NCBI RefSeq assembly: GCF_004023625.1
Contig: NZ_RPDJ01000023.1
Location: forward strand, 124,001 to 188,000
DNA: 64,000 bases
DNA from: Streptomyces cavernae
GTDB lineage: Bacteria > Actinomycetota > Actinomycetes > Streptomycetales > Streptomycetaceae
Direction: 5' to 3'
The notes under the pieces are model-generated. The model saw nothing but the letters and a program-made list of their open reading frames with translations, ran no database searches and was not told where the DNA came from. This document shows, in pieces, positions 49,207 to 57,483 of this stretch. Position numbers and translations under genes: made by a program. Every line of letters begins with the position of its first letter. The stretch's first letter is position 1.

Positions 49207-50004
49207 ATGTCGGAGAACAGCCAGGCAGTTACGAGCCCGACGATCACGAGGCACGAACACATCGCTGGTCAGGTCATCGGCCGCCACCGCCATGCGTTCC
49301 ACCAACTCATCTACGTCAGCACCGGTGTTCTCGCTGTCCAGACGGGAGAAGCGTCCTGGGTCGCCTCCAACGCCCAGGCGATGTGGATTCCGGCGGATAC
49401 CTGGCACCAGCACCGGGTCTACGGCCCCAGCCGAGTGCACACCATCGGATTCGCTCCGGATGACGCCCCACTACCGCCCGCAGCGCCTAATGTTGTCTCC
49501 GTCGAGCCGCTGCTGCGCGAGCTCCTCATAGCCCGCAGCGATCCTGACCTGCCGACGCCGGAGGCGGATCGCCTGCAGGCGGTCATGCGCGACAGGCTGC
49601 AGCGCTCTCACGTCCAACCGCTCACCCTGCCCACACCCCGGGGCCCCAGGCTGGTGCGTGCCTGCGAGCTGGCCGCCGGAAATCTGGCACAGCTGCGCAC
49701 CGTGACCTGGCTGGCCCGGCAGACCGGTGTGGGCGAACGCACCCTGTCACGGCTGTTCCGGGCGGAGTTCGGCATGACGTACCCGCAGTGGAGAACCATC
49801 ACCCGGGTGTTCCACGCCATGATCCAGCTCGCTGAAGGTGCAACCGTCACCGAGACCGGCCGTCGCTGCGGATGGGCGACGACGAGCGCCTTCATCGATA
49901 CCTTCACCCGCACCATCGGCCAGACGCCCGGGGGCTACCGAGCCGCGGCGTGCGGGATCGCGCGCCACTCCCGGACACCTGAGAAGAAACTCGCAACAGG
50001 ATGA
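49207..50004 (+). CDS. AraC-family regulator with cupin sensor domain
   Basis: A 265-residue regulator. The N-terminal cupin (HEHIAGQVIGRHRHAFHQLIYVSTG, WIPADTWHQHRV) should bind a small molecule. The C-terminal two-HTH domain has ELAAGNLAQLRTVTWLARQTGVGERTLSRLFRAEFGMTYPQWR and GATVTETGRRCGWATTSAFIDTFTRTIGQTPGGYR. GATAAT about 12 nt before ATG 49207 is a good -10. It diverges from the MFS gene, 30 bp apart, and probably controls it. Confidence 0.88.
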   Translation: MSENSQAVTSPTITRHEHIAGQVIGRHRHAFHQLIYVSTGVLAVQTGEASWVASNAQAMWIPADTWHQHRVYGPSRVHTIGFAPDDAPLPPAAPNVVSVEPLLRELLIARSDPDLPTPEADRLQAVMRDRLQRSHVQPLTLPTPRGPRLVRACELAAGNLAQLRTVTWLARQTGVGERTLSRLFRAEFGMTYPQWRTITRVFHAMIQLAEGATVTETGRRCGWATTSAFIDTFTRTIGQTPGGYRAAACGIARHSRTPEKKLATG

Positions 50005-50074
50005 TCTGCAAACGCTGACGGGCCGCCGACGACGTACGTCCCTCCCTCGCCGAGGCCGCCACGCGAGCGGCCGG

Positions 50075-50914
50075 TCAAAGACGTGTTGCTACGCGGATCA
50101 GGTCGGCGACTGCGCGAAGTCGGCTCTGCGACGGCCAAGCGATCACCGTTGTCACGGGCGGAGCATCCAGGACCGGCACGGCGGCGAGATCTCGGCGCAG
50201 GTCGGTGCCGGCGGACTCGGGGACGATCACGGTGGTACGGCCGAGCGCGATCAGCTGGAAGAGCTGTGTGAGGTTGCGTACCTCTGCTCCTGGTCCCTTC
50301 GGGTAGCTGCCGTCATCGTCGGGCCAGCGGGCCATCGGGAGTTCCGGCAATGCGGTGACCTCGGCCACCCGAATCCGTGAGCGGCCGGCCAGTGGGTGAG
50401 AGATGGGCAGGATCGCCACCTGTCCCTCGGTGTCCAGAATTTCGGTGTCGAGTCCGGCCGTCGAATCGAACGGCAAATGCAGCAGAGCCACATCGGCTTG
50501 CCCGTTCCGCAGCAATTTCTGTTGCTGATGCGCCTCACAGAGCAACAGATCGACGGTGGCCGCACCGGGCTCCGCGCGGTAGGCGTCGAGCAGTTTGGCC
50601 AGCAACTCGCCGACGGTGCCGGATTTGACGGCGAGGACGATGCGGGGGCGCCGTTGCGCAGCCTGCTGGGTACGCCGCTCGGCTGCGGCTACCGCCGCGA
50701 GGATCGCGCGCCCCTCGGACAGCAGCACGGCCCCCGCGTCGGTGAGGGTGACCTTGCGGCTGGTGCGCTCCAGCAGTGTGACCCCGAGCTGTCGTTCGAG
50801 CCGGGCAATGGCGCGGGACAGGGGCGGCTGGGCTATCTTCAGACGCTGGGCGGCCTTGCCGAAGTGCAGTTCCTCGGCGATGGCGACGAAGTACCGCAGC
50901 TCGCGTATCTCCAT
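50075..50914 (-). CDS. LysR-family transcriptional regulator
   Basis: A 279-residue LTTR: MEIRELRYFVAIAEELHFGKAAQRLKIAQPPLSRAIARLERQLGVTLLERTSRKVTLTDAGAVLLSEGR is a textbook wHTH with linker helix. The effector domain follows (IVLAVKSGTVGELL, DVALLHLPFDS, GRTTVIVPES). It diverges from the SDR gene over a 105-bp region and should regulate it and itself. Confidence 0.9.
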   Translation of the reverse strand: MEIRELRYFVAIAEELHFGKAAQRLKIAQPPLSRAIARLERQLGVTLLERTSRKVTLTDAGAVLLSEGRAILAAVAAAERRTQQAAQRRPRIVLAVKSGTVGELLAKLLDAYRAEPGAATVDLLLCEAHQQQKLLRNGQADVALLHLPFDSTAGLDTEILDTEGQVAILPISHPLAGRSRIRVAEVTALPELPMARWPDDDGSYPKGPGAEVRNLTQLFQLIALGRTTVIVPESAGTDLRRDLAAVPVLDAPPVTTVIAWPSQSRLRAVADLIRVATRL

Positions 50915-51019
50915 GGGTGCACGGTAACTTCGGCGGACGGTCAATTGATGTCGCTCGGGTATTGCTGCGTTGCCGAGATGGTGTTGGTGCCTGGTCGCAG
51001 CGCAGCCATGCTCGCTGTC

Positions 51020-51745
51020 ATGAGTGAGAAGACGATTGCGCTGGTCACCGGTGCGAACAAGGGCATCGGATACGAGATCGCGGCCGGGCTGAGCGCATTG
51101 GGCTGGAGCGTCGGTGTCGGTGCTCGAGACCGGCAGCGCAGGTCGGACGCCGTGGCGAAACTGCGCGCGGCAGGTGCCGACGCCTTCGGCGTGCCCTTGG
51201 ACGTGACCGACGACGAGAGCGTGAACGCCGCGGCGCAGCTGATCGAGGAGCGGGCGGGACGCCTTGACGTGCTGATCAACAACGCCGGCGTCGCGGGTGG
51301 CTGGCCGGAGGAGCCGACGACCATCGACCTGGAGACCGTGCGGCGGTTGGTGGAGACCAACGTCTTCGGCGTCATCCGGATCACCAACGCGATGCTGCCG
51401 CTGCTGCGCCGGTCGACGCACCCGAGGATTGTCAACCAGTCCAGTCATGTCGGCTCGCTGGCCCTGCAGACCAGGCCCGGTGTCGACCTCGGAGGGATCA
51501 GCGGGGCTTACTCGCCGACGAAGACCTACCTCAACGCCGTCACCATCCAGTACGCCAAGGAGCTGAGCGACACCAACATTTTGATCAACAACGCCTGCCC
51601 CGGCTACGTGGCCACCGACCTCAATGGGTTCAGCGGAACTCAGACCCCTGAGCAGGGCGCCGCGATCGCCATCCGGCTGGCGACCCTGCCCGACGATGGC
51701 CCCACCGGTCAGCTCTTCGACGACAACGGAGTCGTGCCCTGGTGA
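51020..51745 (+). CDS. Short-chain dehydrogenase/reductase
   Basis: A 241-residue SDR using NAD(P)H. Cofactor motif TGANKGIGYEIA near residue 10, NNAGVAG near 84, Ser in VNQSSHVGSLA, and catalytic YSPTK. The closest pattern is the carbonyl-reductase-like group (ALVTGANKGIG). No ribosome site is visible; ATG 51020 (MSEKTIALV) is preferred to ATG 51008. The substrate may be the ligand of the adjacent LysR protein. Confidence 0.85.
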   Translation: MSEKTIALVTGANKGIGYEIAAGLSALGWSVGVGARDRQRRSDAVAKLRAAGADAFGVPLDVTDDESVNAAAQLIEERAGRLDVLINNAGVAGGWPEEPTTIDLETVRRLVETNVFGVIRITNAMLPLLRRSTHPRIVNQSSHVGSLALQTRPGVDLGGISGAYSPTKTYLNAVTIQYAKELSDTNILINNACPGYVATDLNGFSGTQTPEQGAAIAIRLATLPDDGPTGQLFDDNGVVPW

Positions 51746-51755
51746 TGTTCTGAGC

Positions 51756-51773
51756 CTGAGTCACCCGGGCCGG
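51756..51773 (+). repeat. 18-bp sequence identical to 22322-22339
   Basis: CTGAGTCACCCGGGCCGG occurs here, just after the SDR stop and about 190 bp upstream of the 5'-nucleotidase gene, and also in the leader of the wall-hydrolase gene. The rest of this 215-bp spacer shows a -10 candidate TAGGCT near 51889 and nothing else. Confidence 0.45.
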
Positions 51774-51960
51774 ACGGCACGTCAGGACCGGCAAGAGCCC
51801 GTGAGGCACCCTGAATTGGGGATCGGTTCGCACACCAGATGCAAAAGAGTTAACAAGCACCCCCTGTTGCGCTACGCGCGTTGAATCTAGGCTGCGCGCC
51901 AGGCCCCAGCCGCCTCGTGACTCTCACGACATGACTCTCACGACTCCCCAGGGGGGATCC

Positions 51961-53760
51961 ATGGCGTCAACGCCTCGGTCCAGACGGACCCATCGCCTGC
52001 TCGCCGGCGCCGCCGGAATCGCCACCGTGGGGGCGCTGGCCGCAGCGGTGCCCGCCAGCGCCGGCCATGACAGGGCGACGCCCAAGCACCACCAGGGCAG
52101 CCCGCGCTACCAGGACGTCCAGCTGCTGTCCTTCAACGACCTGCACGGCAACCTGGAGCCGCCGACCGGCTCTTCGGGCCGGGTGACGGAGCACCAGGAG
52201 GACGGCACCAGCAAGACGATCGACGCGGGTGGTGTCGAGTACCTCGCCACGCATCTGCGCCAGGCCCGCAAGACCAACAAGTACTCGATCACGGCCGCCG
52301 CCGGTGACATGGTCGGCGCCTCGCCGCTGATCTCCGGGCTCTTCCACGACGAGCCGACCATCGAGGCCCTGAACAAGCTCGACCTCGACGTGACGAGCGT
52401 CGGCAACCACGAGTTCGACGAGGGAGCCAAGGAGCTGGCCCGCCTGCAGAACGGCGGCTGCCACCCCAAGGAGGGCTGCTACGACGACAGCGAGAAGTTC
52501 GGCGGCGCGAACTTCCCCTACCTCGCGGCCAATGTGACGAAGGAGAAGACCGGCAAGCCGATCCTCAAGCCCTACTGGGTGTGGAAGAAGAACGGCGTCA
52601 AGGTCGGCTTCATCGGCGTGACCCTCGAGGGCACCCCGAACATCGTCTCCGCCGAGGGCGTCAAGGGCCTGAAGTTCCGCGACGAGGTCGAGACGATCAA
52701 CAAGTACGCCAAGGTGCTGCAGCGGCAGGGCGTGAAGTCGATCGTCGCGCTGATCCACGAGGGTGGCGCGCCCGCCTCCACGGCGTACAACTACGACTGC
52801 GACAGCCCCGGCCCGGGCGACGGCATCTCCGGCCCGATCGTCGACATCGCCAAGAACATCACCCCGTCCGTCGACGCCCTGGTCACCGGCCACACCCACC
52901 AGGCGTACGCGTGCACCATCAACGACCCGGCGGGCAAGCCCCGCATGGTCACCTCGGCCGCCTCCTTCGGCCGGCTCTACACGGACACCACGCTGACGTA
53001 CGACCGCTGGACCGGTGATATCGCCCGTACGGCGGTGAAGTCGGCGAACCACGTGGTCACCCGTACGGTGCCCAAGGCGTCCGACATGACCGCGCTGATC
53101 GCCAAGTGGAAGACGCTCTCCGCGCCCATCGCCTCGCGCCCCATCGGCTACATCGCGGGTGAGATCCCCAACACGGGCACGGAGTCCCCGCTCGGCGACA
53201 TGATCGCCGACGCCCAGCTCGCCTACGCCAAGTCCCTCGACCCCGAGGCCGACCTGGCGCTGATGAACCCGGGCGGCATCCGCGCCGGACTCACCTACGC
53301 CTCCGGCAACGGTGAGGGCGACGGAGTGGTGACCTACGGTGAGGCGTTCACGGTCCAGCCGTTCGCCAATACCGTCAACCTGGTGAATCTCACCGGCGCC
53401 CAGCTGATCACCGCGCTGCAGCAGCAGGTGAGCGGCGCAAACGAGGCCGCGCCGAAGATCCTGCAGATCTCCAAGGGGCTGACGTACACCCTGGACCTCA
53501 CCAAGACGGGGGCCGCGCGTGTGGTCGCCGACTCGGTCAAGCTCAACGGTGCGGCGATCGACCCGGCCGCCACCTACCGCGTCGCGATGAACTCCTTCCT
53601 CGCCGGCGGCGGCGACGGCTTCGCCGAGCTCGGCAAGGGCGCGGACGTCCTGGTCGGCGGTGACGACCTGGCGGCGTTCGAGGCGTACCTCACGGCCAAC
53701 TCCTCGGCGGCGGCGCCCTATCCGGTGCCGGCGGCGGACCGCATCACGATCGTGAAGTAG
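51961..53760 (+). CDS. Secreted 5'-nucleotidase / UshA-like metallophosphoesterase
   Basis: A 599-residue exported enzyme releasing phosphate from nucleotides outside the cell. Signal peptide with SRRTHRLLAGAAG (twin-Arg-like) ending near PASAGHD. The metallophosphatase domain has LLSFNDLHGNLE (Asp, His), AAGDMVGASP, VGNHEFDEG and TGHTHQAYA; the C-terminal 5_nucleotid_C domain has YGEAFTVQPFANTVNLVNLTGAQL and GGGDGFAEL. ATG 51961 is preferred; a poly-G SD lies close upstream. It complements the phosphate genes farther left, but no PHO box is evident. Confidence 0.92.
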   Translation: MASTPRSRRTHRLLAGAAGIATVGALAAAVPASAGHDRATPKHHQGSPRYQDVQLLSFNDLHGNLEPPTGSSGRVTEHQEDGTSKTIDAGGVEYLATHLRQARKTNKYSITAAAGDMVGASPLISGLFHDEPTIEALNKLDLDVTSVGNHEFDEGAKELARLQNGGCHPKEGCYDDSEKFGGANFPYLAANVTKEKTGKPILKPYWVWKKNGVKVGFIGVTLEGTPNIVSAEGVKGLKFRDEVETINKYAKVLQRQGVKSIVALIHEGGAPASTAYNYDCDSPGPGDGISGPIVDIAKNITPSVDALVTGHTHQAYACTINDPAGKPRMVTSAASFGRLYTDTTLTYDRWTGDIARTAVKSANHVVTRTVPKASDMTALIAKWKTLSAPIASRPIGYIAGEIPNTGTESPLGDMIADAQLAYAKSLDPEADLALMNPGGIRAGLTYASGNGEGDGVVTYGEAFTVQPFANTVNLVNLTGAQLITALQQQVSGANEAAPKILQISKGLTYTLDLTKTGAARVVADSVKLNGAAIDPAATYRVAMNSFLAGGGDGFAELGKGADVLVGGDDLAAFEAYLTANSSAAAPYPVPAADRITIVK

Positions 53761-53818
53761 GTCGCACAAGGCGGGTTGCGGTTGCGGACAGGGGTGGTAC
53801 GCATGTTCGGATGGAGTG

Positions 53819-55207
53819 ATGCGTACCCCCCACCGCATGACCGCTCAGGCCCCTGTACATCCCCCCGCACAGCCTTATGAGGAACTCGGCCGGCTCGACG
53901 AACTCGGCGCGAGCGGACCGCTGGAGGAATTCCTCCGAGGCGGCACGGCGAACGATGCGACCGCGAACGACGGCCGCGTGTACGACGGTTCCGGATACCT
54001 CGGCCCGGCGTACGACGGCTTCGCGTACGACGGCTCCGCGTACGACAGCTCCGCGTACGACGGCTCCGTACACGGCGCGACGGCGACCGACGATCCCGCC
54101 GACGGCGGCACGGCTACCGACGATCCCGCGAACGACGAGCCTGCGAACGGCAGGAGCGCGGGTCGGCGGCGCGGGCGCCGCAAGAAGCGCTTCGCAGGTC
54201 TCCCGTTCGCCCTGAAAGCCGTCGTGGCCCTCCTCGTCCTCGGCGCGTTCCTCACCCTCGGCGACCGCTGGGCCGTGCTCTACGCCGAGCACGAGGCGGC
54301 CGGCCGGCTGAAGGACTCCCTGAAACTGAGCGCGGCGCCCGAGGTGGAGATCGGCGGCTTCCCGTTCGTCACCCAGTTCCTCGACGGGCGGCTCGACACC
54401 GTGCAGGTCACCGTCCCGGACGTCGCCGCCGCCCGGGTCTCCCTGGCGAAGGTGTCGGCGACCGCGAAGAACATCCGTATCGACGGCGCTCCCACGGCCG
54501 TGCGCGGCGCCCGGATCCCCGAGGTGAACGGCGAGGTGCTGCTCTCCTTCGAGGACCTGAACCGCGAACTGGGCGCCTCCCAGGTCACGTTCAGCGGTGA
54601 AGGCCGGGACCGGGTGCTGGCCCGCGGCACCCTGCCGGTGGCCGGGCACGACCTCAAGATCCGGGCCGACGCCCGCATCCGGCGCGACGGCGAGCGCGGC
54701 ATCTCCACCCAGATCGGCGGAATGCGCCTGGACATCGGAGACCTGGCGACCTACCGGCCGGGCAGCCGCCCCTCGGAGGGCCTGCACCTGTCGCGTGCGT
54801 CGGCCGAGCGCCTGGCGAAGGAGACCCGGAAGGCGAAGGCGCTGCTGGCGGTGCCGTCGGTGGTGCGACGGCTCGGCGTGCCGGACACGGTGGTCCGGCA
54901 GGCGCTGCGCGACGACACCGAACTCGCCCGGCTCACCGGCTCGCCCCGCTTCGTGCGCCAGGCCATGGACCTGAACCTCGTGGACGTCGCGGCCGACAAC
55001 CCGAAGCTGCTCGAGCGCTTCGGCCTGGACCCGGCGCTCCTCGACAGTCTGACCCGCCTGACCCGCCCCGCCCTCGCCGACCAGCTCTCCCTCGGCTTCC
55101 GGCTGCCCGAGCCGGCCGAGGGGGACGTACGGCTGCGGGACGTGCGCGTCGAGGAGGAGGGGATCCGGGTGCAGGTCACGGGGTCGGGGCTGGCGTTCGG
55201 GCGGTAG
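53819..55207 (+). CDS. DUF2993 (LmeA-like) membrane-anchored protein with repetitive N-terminus
   Basis: A 462-residue protein. Residues 1-120 are low-complexity, including four perfect 15-bp repeats encoding AYDGS-type pentads (54008-54067). A basic stretch GRRRGRRKKR precedes one transmembrane helix (ALKAVVALLVLGAFLTLG). The outside part is DUF2993: AAPEVEIGGFPFVTQFLDGRLDTVQVTVPDV and VRVEEEGIRVQVTGSGL, related to mycobacterial LmeA, a lipid-binding envelope protein. GTG 53816 or ATG 53819 can start it. Confidence 0.75.
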   Translation: MRTPHRMTAQAPVHPPAQPYEELGRLDELGASGPLEEFLRGGTANDATANDGRVYDGSGYLGPAYDGFAYDGSAYDSSAYDGSVHGATATDDPADGGTATDDPANDEPANGRSAGRRRGRRKKRFAGLPFALKAVVALLVLGAFLTLGDRWAVLYAEHEAAGRLKDSLKLSAAPEVEIGGFPFVTQFLDGRLDTVQVTVPDVAAARVSLAKVSATAKNIRIDGAPTAVRGARIPEVNGEVLLSFEDLNRELGASQVTFSGEGRDRVLARGTLPVAGHDLKIRADARIRRDGERGISTQIGGMRLDIGDLATYRPGSRPSEGLHLSRASAERLAKETRKAKALLAVPSVVRRLGVPDTVVRQALRDDTELARLTGSPRFVRQAMDLNLVDVAADNPKLLERFGLDPALLDSLTRLTRPALADQLSLGFRLPEPAEGDVRLRDVRVEEEGIRVQVTGSGLAFGR

Positions 55208-55440
55208 ACCGCGTGCTCACGCGGGCCGGTGCGGAGGGTTGTCCGGCGGTCCGGCGCTTGAGGCCGAGGCCGTTCCGACCGTACGTGGGTCTTGGGCGGG
55301 GCCCCGGGACGGGACGGTACGGGACGGGCAGGTTCGGAGGGGGCGAGGAACTCCCGGCCCGCCACCCGCAGCCAACACCCTCACCCACCACAATGTGATC
55401 GGGGTCACGGGAACTCGGCGGGGGTGAGCCGCCAGCTAGT
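55208..55440. other. Intergenic region with a common Streptomyces-type dispersed repeat
   Basis: GGTCCGGCGCTTGAGG near 55249 and GCCCCGGGACGGGACGG near 55300 resemble the widespread Streptomyces intergenic element GTCCGGCGTTTGAGGACGAG ... GGGACGGGACGGGTAGGGGC. The copy is degenerate. The last 50 bases (GGAACT at 55408) may hold the sigma promoter. No gene is seen. Confidence 0.45.
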
Positions 55441-55456
55441 GAGGGTGAGCACTCAT

Positions 55457-56134
55457 ATGCGTACCCGGGTACGGGCCGGGGATCCGAGCGCGTTCGCCGA
55501 GCTCTACGACAGCTACGCGCGCGCGGTCTACAACCATGCCTTCCGACTCACCGCGGACTGGTCCGCGGCCGAGGACGTGATGGCGGAGACCTTCATGGAG
55601 GCCTGGCGGCTCCGTGACCGGGTCGACGCCGAGGGAGGCTCCCTGCGGCCCTGGCTGCTGGGCGTCGCGACCAACGTCGCGCGCGGCCACTACCGCAGCA
55701 TCCGTCGCTACCGGGCGGCGGCCATCGCCGCAGCGGAGGCCGAGACGACGCTCCCCGACCACGCCGACGAAGTGGCGGGGCGGCTCGACGACCGGCGGCG
55801 CATCGCCGCGGCACTGCGCGCCCTCGCCACACTGCGCAGGCCGGAGCGCGAGGTCCTGACGCTGTGTCTGTGGGAGGGCCTGGAGTACACGGCGGCGGCC
55901 GAGGCGCTGGGGATCGCCGTCGGCACGGTCCGCTCCCGGCTCTCCCGGGCCCGCACCAAGCTGCGCAAGCTCACCGAGGCCCAACTGCTCGCGACCCCGC
56001 CCGCGGAGCCCGTCCGCCCCGCTGGACCCGGCGGAAAACTCGTGAGGGAAAACCGGGAACCCGGCCGACCGGATCGCCAGATAAGAAGCGAACGTATCCA
56101 CGCGATCCGGCCCGTATCGGAAGGAAACCGATGA
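55457..56134 (+). CDS. ECF-type sigma factor
   Basis: A 225-residue sigma-70 factor: FAELYDSYARAVYNHAFRLTADWSAAEDVMAETFMEAWRLRDRV (region 2), GSLRPWLLGVATNVARGHYRSIRRYRAA, and LATLRRPEREVLTLCLWEGLEYTAAAEALGIAVGTVRSRLSRARTKLRKL (region 4). A C-terminal extension of about 55 residues is basic and Pro-rich. ATG 55457 has GAGGG 11 nt upstream; GTG 55424 and 55445 are alternatives. It overlaps the next gene (ATGA). Confidence 0.85.
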   Translation: MRTRVRAGDPSAFAELYDSYARAVYNHAFRLTADWSAAEDVMAETFMEAWRLRDRVDAEGGSLRPWLLGVATNVARGHYRSIRRYRAAAIAAAEAETTLPDHADEVAGRLDDRRRIAAALRALATLRRPEREVLTLCLWEGLEYTAAAEALGIAVGTVRSRLSRARTKLRKLTEAQLLATPPAEPVRPAGPGGKLVRENREPGRPDRQIRSERIHAIRPVSEGNR

Positions 56135-57276
56135 AAGCGACCCAGTCCCGGCAGCGCCCGGCCGAGTGGGAAGAGAGCGCACCGCTCCTGCCCCAGACTG
56201 CGCGCGAACTCCCGGCGGGCCGTCACCAGTTCCACAAGGAGCGTCTGATGGCCCACATCCAGCAGGACATGCAGCAGGACACGCGGCAGGGCGTCCAGGG
56301 GGAGGCGCACACGGCGACGGCGGCCCCCGCCCGTCCGAAGACCGGCCGATTCCGGCTGCCGCGCCCGGCGATCACCCTGCCCGCGATGGCCCTGGCCCTG
56401 GCGGGCGCGGTCGTCGCGGGGACGGTGATGAACAGCGGGCAAGGCGTACGGGACACCGGTGTCGCCACCGGGCCGGCCCTGACCACCCAGGTCGGCGCCG
56501 CCACCAGCAAGGGCGTGCCGCAACTGCTCGACCGGATCTCGCTCGCGGCGGCCGACGCGTCCCACCCCACCGTCAAGCCGGGCCAGTTCGTCTACATCGA
56601 GTCCAAGACGGCCGACACGTTCGTGAAGACGGTCGAGGACAAGAGCAGCCTGGCCAGTCATGAACTGCACCGGCGTCAGATCTGGCAGTCCGCCGACGGC
56701 AAGGAGGGGTGGCTGATCGACCCGGCGGTGAACGAGAGTGCGGAGGGGGAGACGCTGAGCCTGCCCAACGAGCAGGGCGGGTACGAGGAGGGCAGCATCA
56801 ACAACCCCACGTACGACTTCCTGGCCAAGGTGACCACCGACCCCGACAAGCTGCTGGAGATGATCTACAAGGAGACCGAGGGGCAGGGCAACACCCCTGA
56901 CCAGCAGGCGTTCACCACGATCGGCGACCTGCTCACCGAGAGCTACCCGCCCGCGGAGCTCTACTCGGCCCTGTTCAAGGCCGCCGCGAAGATCCCCGGA
57001 GTCGTCGTGGTGAACGACGCGCAGGACGCGATCGGCCGGTCCGGTGTGGCGGTGGCCCGGCTGGACGAGACGGGCGGCTACCGCGAGGAGTGGATCTTCG
57101 ACAAGAAGACCCATGCCTTCCTGGGCGAGCGCAACGTCCAGGTGAGGAAGGTCTCCCAGGACGGGGTCGTCATCAATCCCGGCACCGTCATGTTCACCAG
57201 CGCCATCACCGACCGCGCGATCGTGGACGGCATGAAGGAGGTCCCCGGGCGGACCGGCCCCGCGCGGAACGGCTGA
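56131..57276 (+). CDS. CU044_5270-family membrane protein, sigma-linked
   Basis: A 381-residue protein: a cytoplasmic N-terminus with ARELPAGRHQFHKERLMAHIQQDM, a transmembrane helix (ITLPAMALALAGAVVAGTVM) and an extracytoplasmic domain of about 270 residues (GQFVYIESKTADTF, RRQIWQSADGKEGWLIDP, LGERNVQVRKV). This is the actinobacterial CU044_5270 family, which regularly follows an ECF sigma gene and probably acts as its anti-sigma or sensor. It overlaps the sigma stop by 4 bp. A 23-bp direct repeat (57267-57289, 57290-57312) begins inside its last codons. Confidence 0.82.
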   Translation: MKATQSRQRPAEWEESAPLLPQTARELPAGRHQFHKERLMAHIQQDMQQDTRQGVQGEAHTATAAPARPKTGRFRLPRPAITLPAMALALAGAVVAGTVMNSGQGVRDTGVATGPALTTQVGAATSKGVPQLLDRISLAAADASHPTVKPGQFVYIESKTADTFVKTVEDKSSLASHELHRRQIWQSADGKEGWLIDPAVNESAEGETLSLPNEQGGYEEGSINNPTYDFLAKVTTDPDKLLEMIYKETEGQGNTPDQQAFTTIGDLLTESYPPAELYSALFKAAAKIPGVVVVNDAQDAIGRSGVAVARLDETGGYREEWIFDKKTHAFLGERNVQVRKVSQDGVVINPGTVMFTSAITDRAIVDGMKEVPGRTGPARNG

Positions 57277-57347
57277 CGCCCGGGCTCGCGAACGGCTCAC
57301 GCCCGGGCTCGCCGGTGGCCCGATCGCCCGGTGGCGCCGGCGTCCGA

Positions 57348-57385
57348 CGGCCCCTGTACCCGCCTCGAAGGGGGTACAGGGGCCG
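57348..57385. terminator. 14-bp bidirectional hairpin terminator
   Basis: CGGCCCCTGTACCC (57348-57361) pairs perfectly with GGGTACAGGGGCCG (57372-57385). It lies between the rightward sigma partner gene and the leftward protease gene. Confidence 0.88.
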
Positions 57386-57483
57386 CGGCGCGCAGAGCTT
57401 CCCCAAGCCCCCACACCGTGTGGATCAGCCGCGGCCCCCCGACGCCCCCGGGCCCTGGGCCGAGGGGATCCGCTGTGGATCCG

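Noticed and set aside
47848..51745. Biosynthetic gene cluster
   Set aside because: One transporter, one reductase and two regulators without any synthase are not enough to call a natural-product cluster.
51967..53838. A 623-codon minus-strand frame across the 5'-nucleotidase
   Set aside because: Shadow frame rich in Val, Gly, Arg and Asp; the plus frame has all metallophosphatase motifs.
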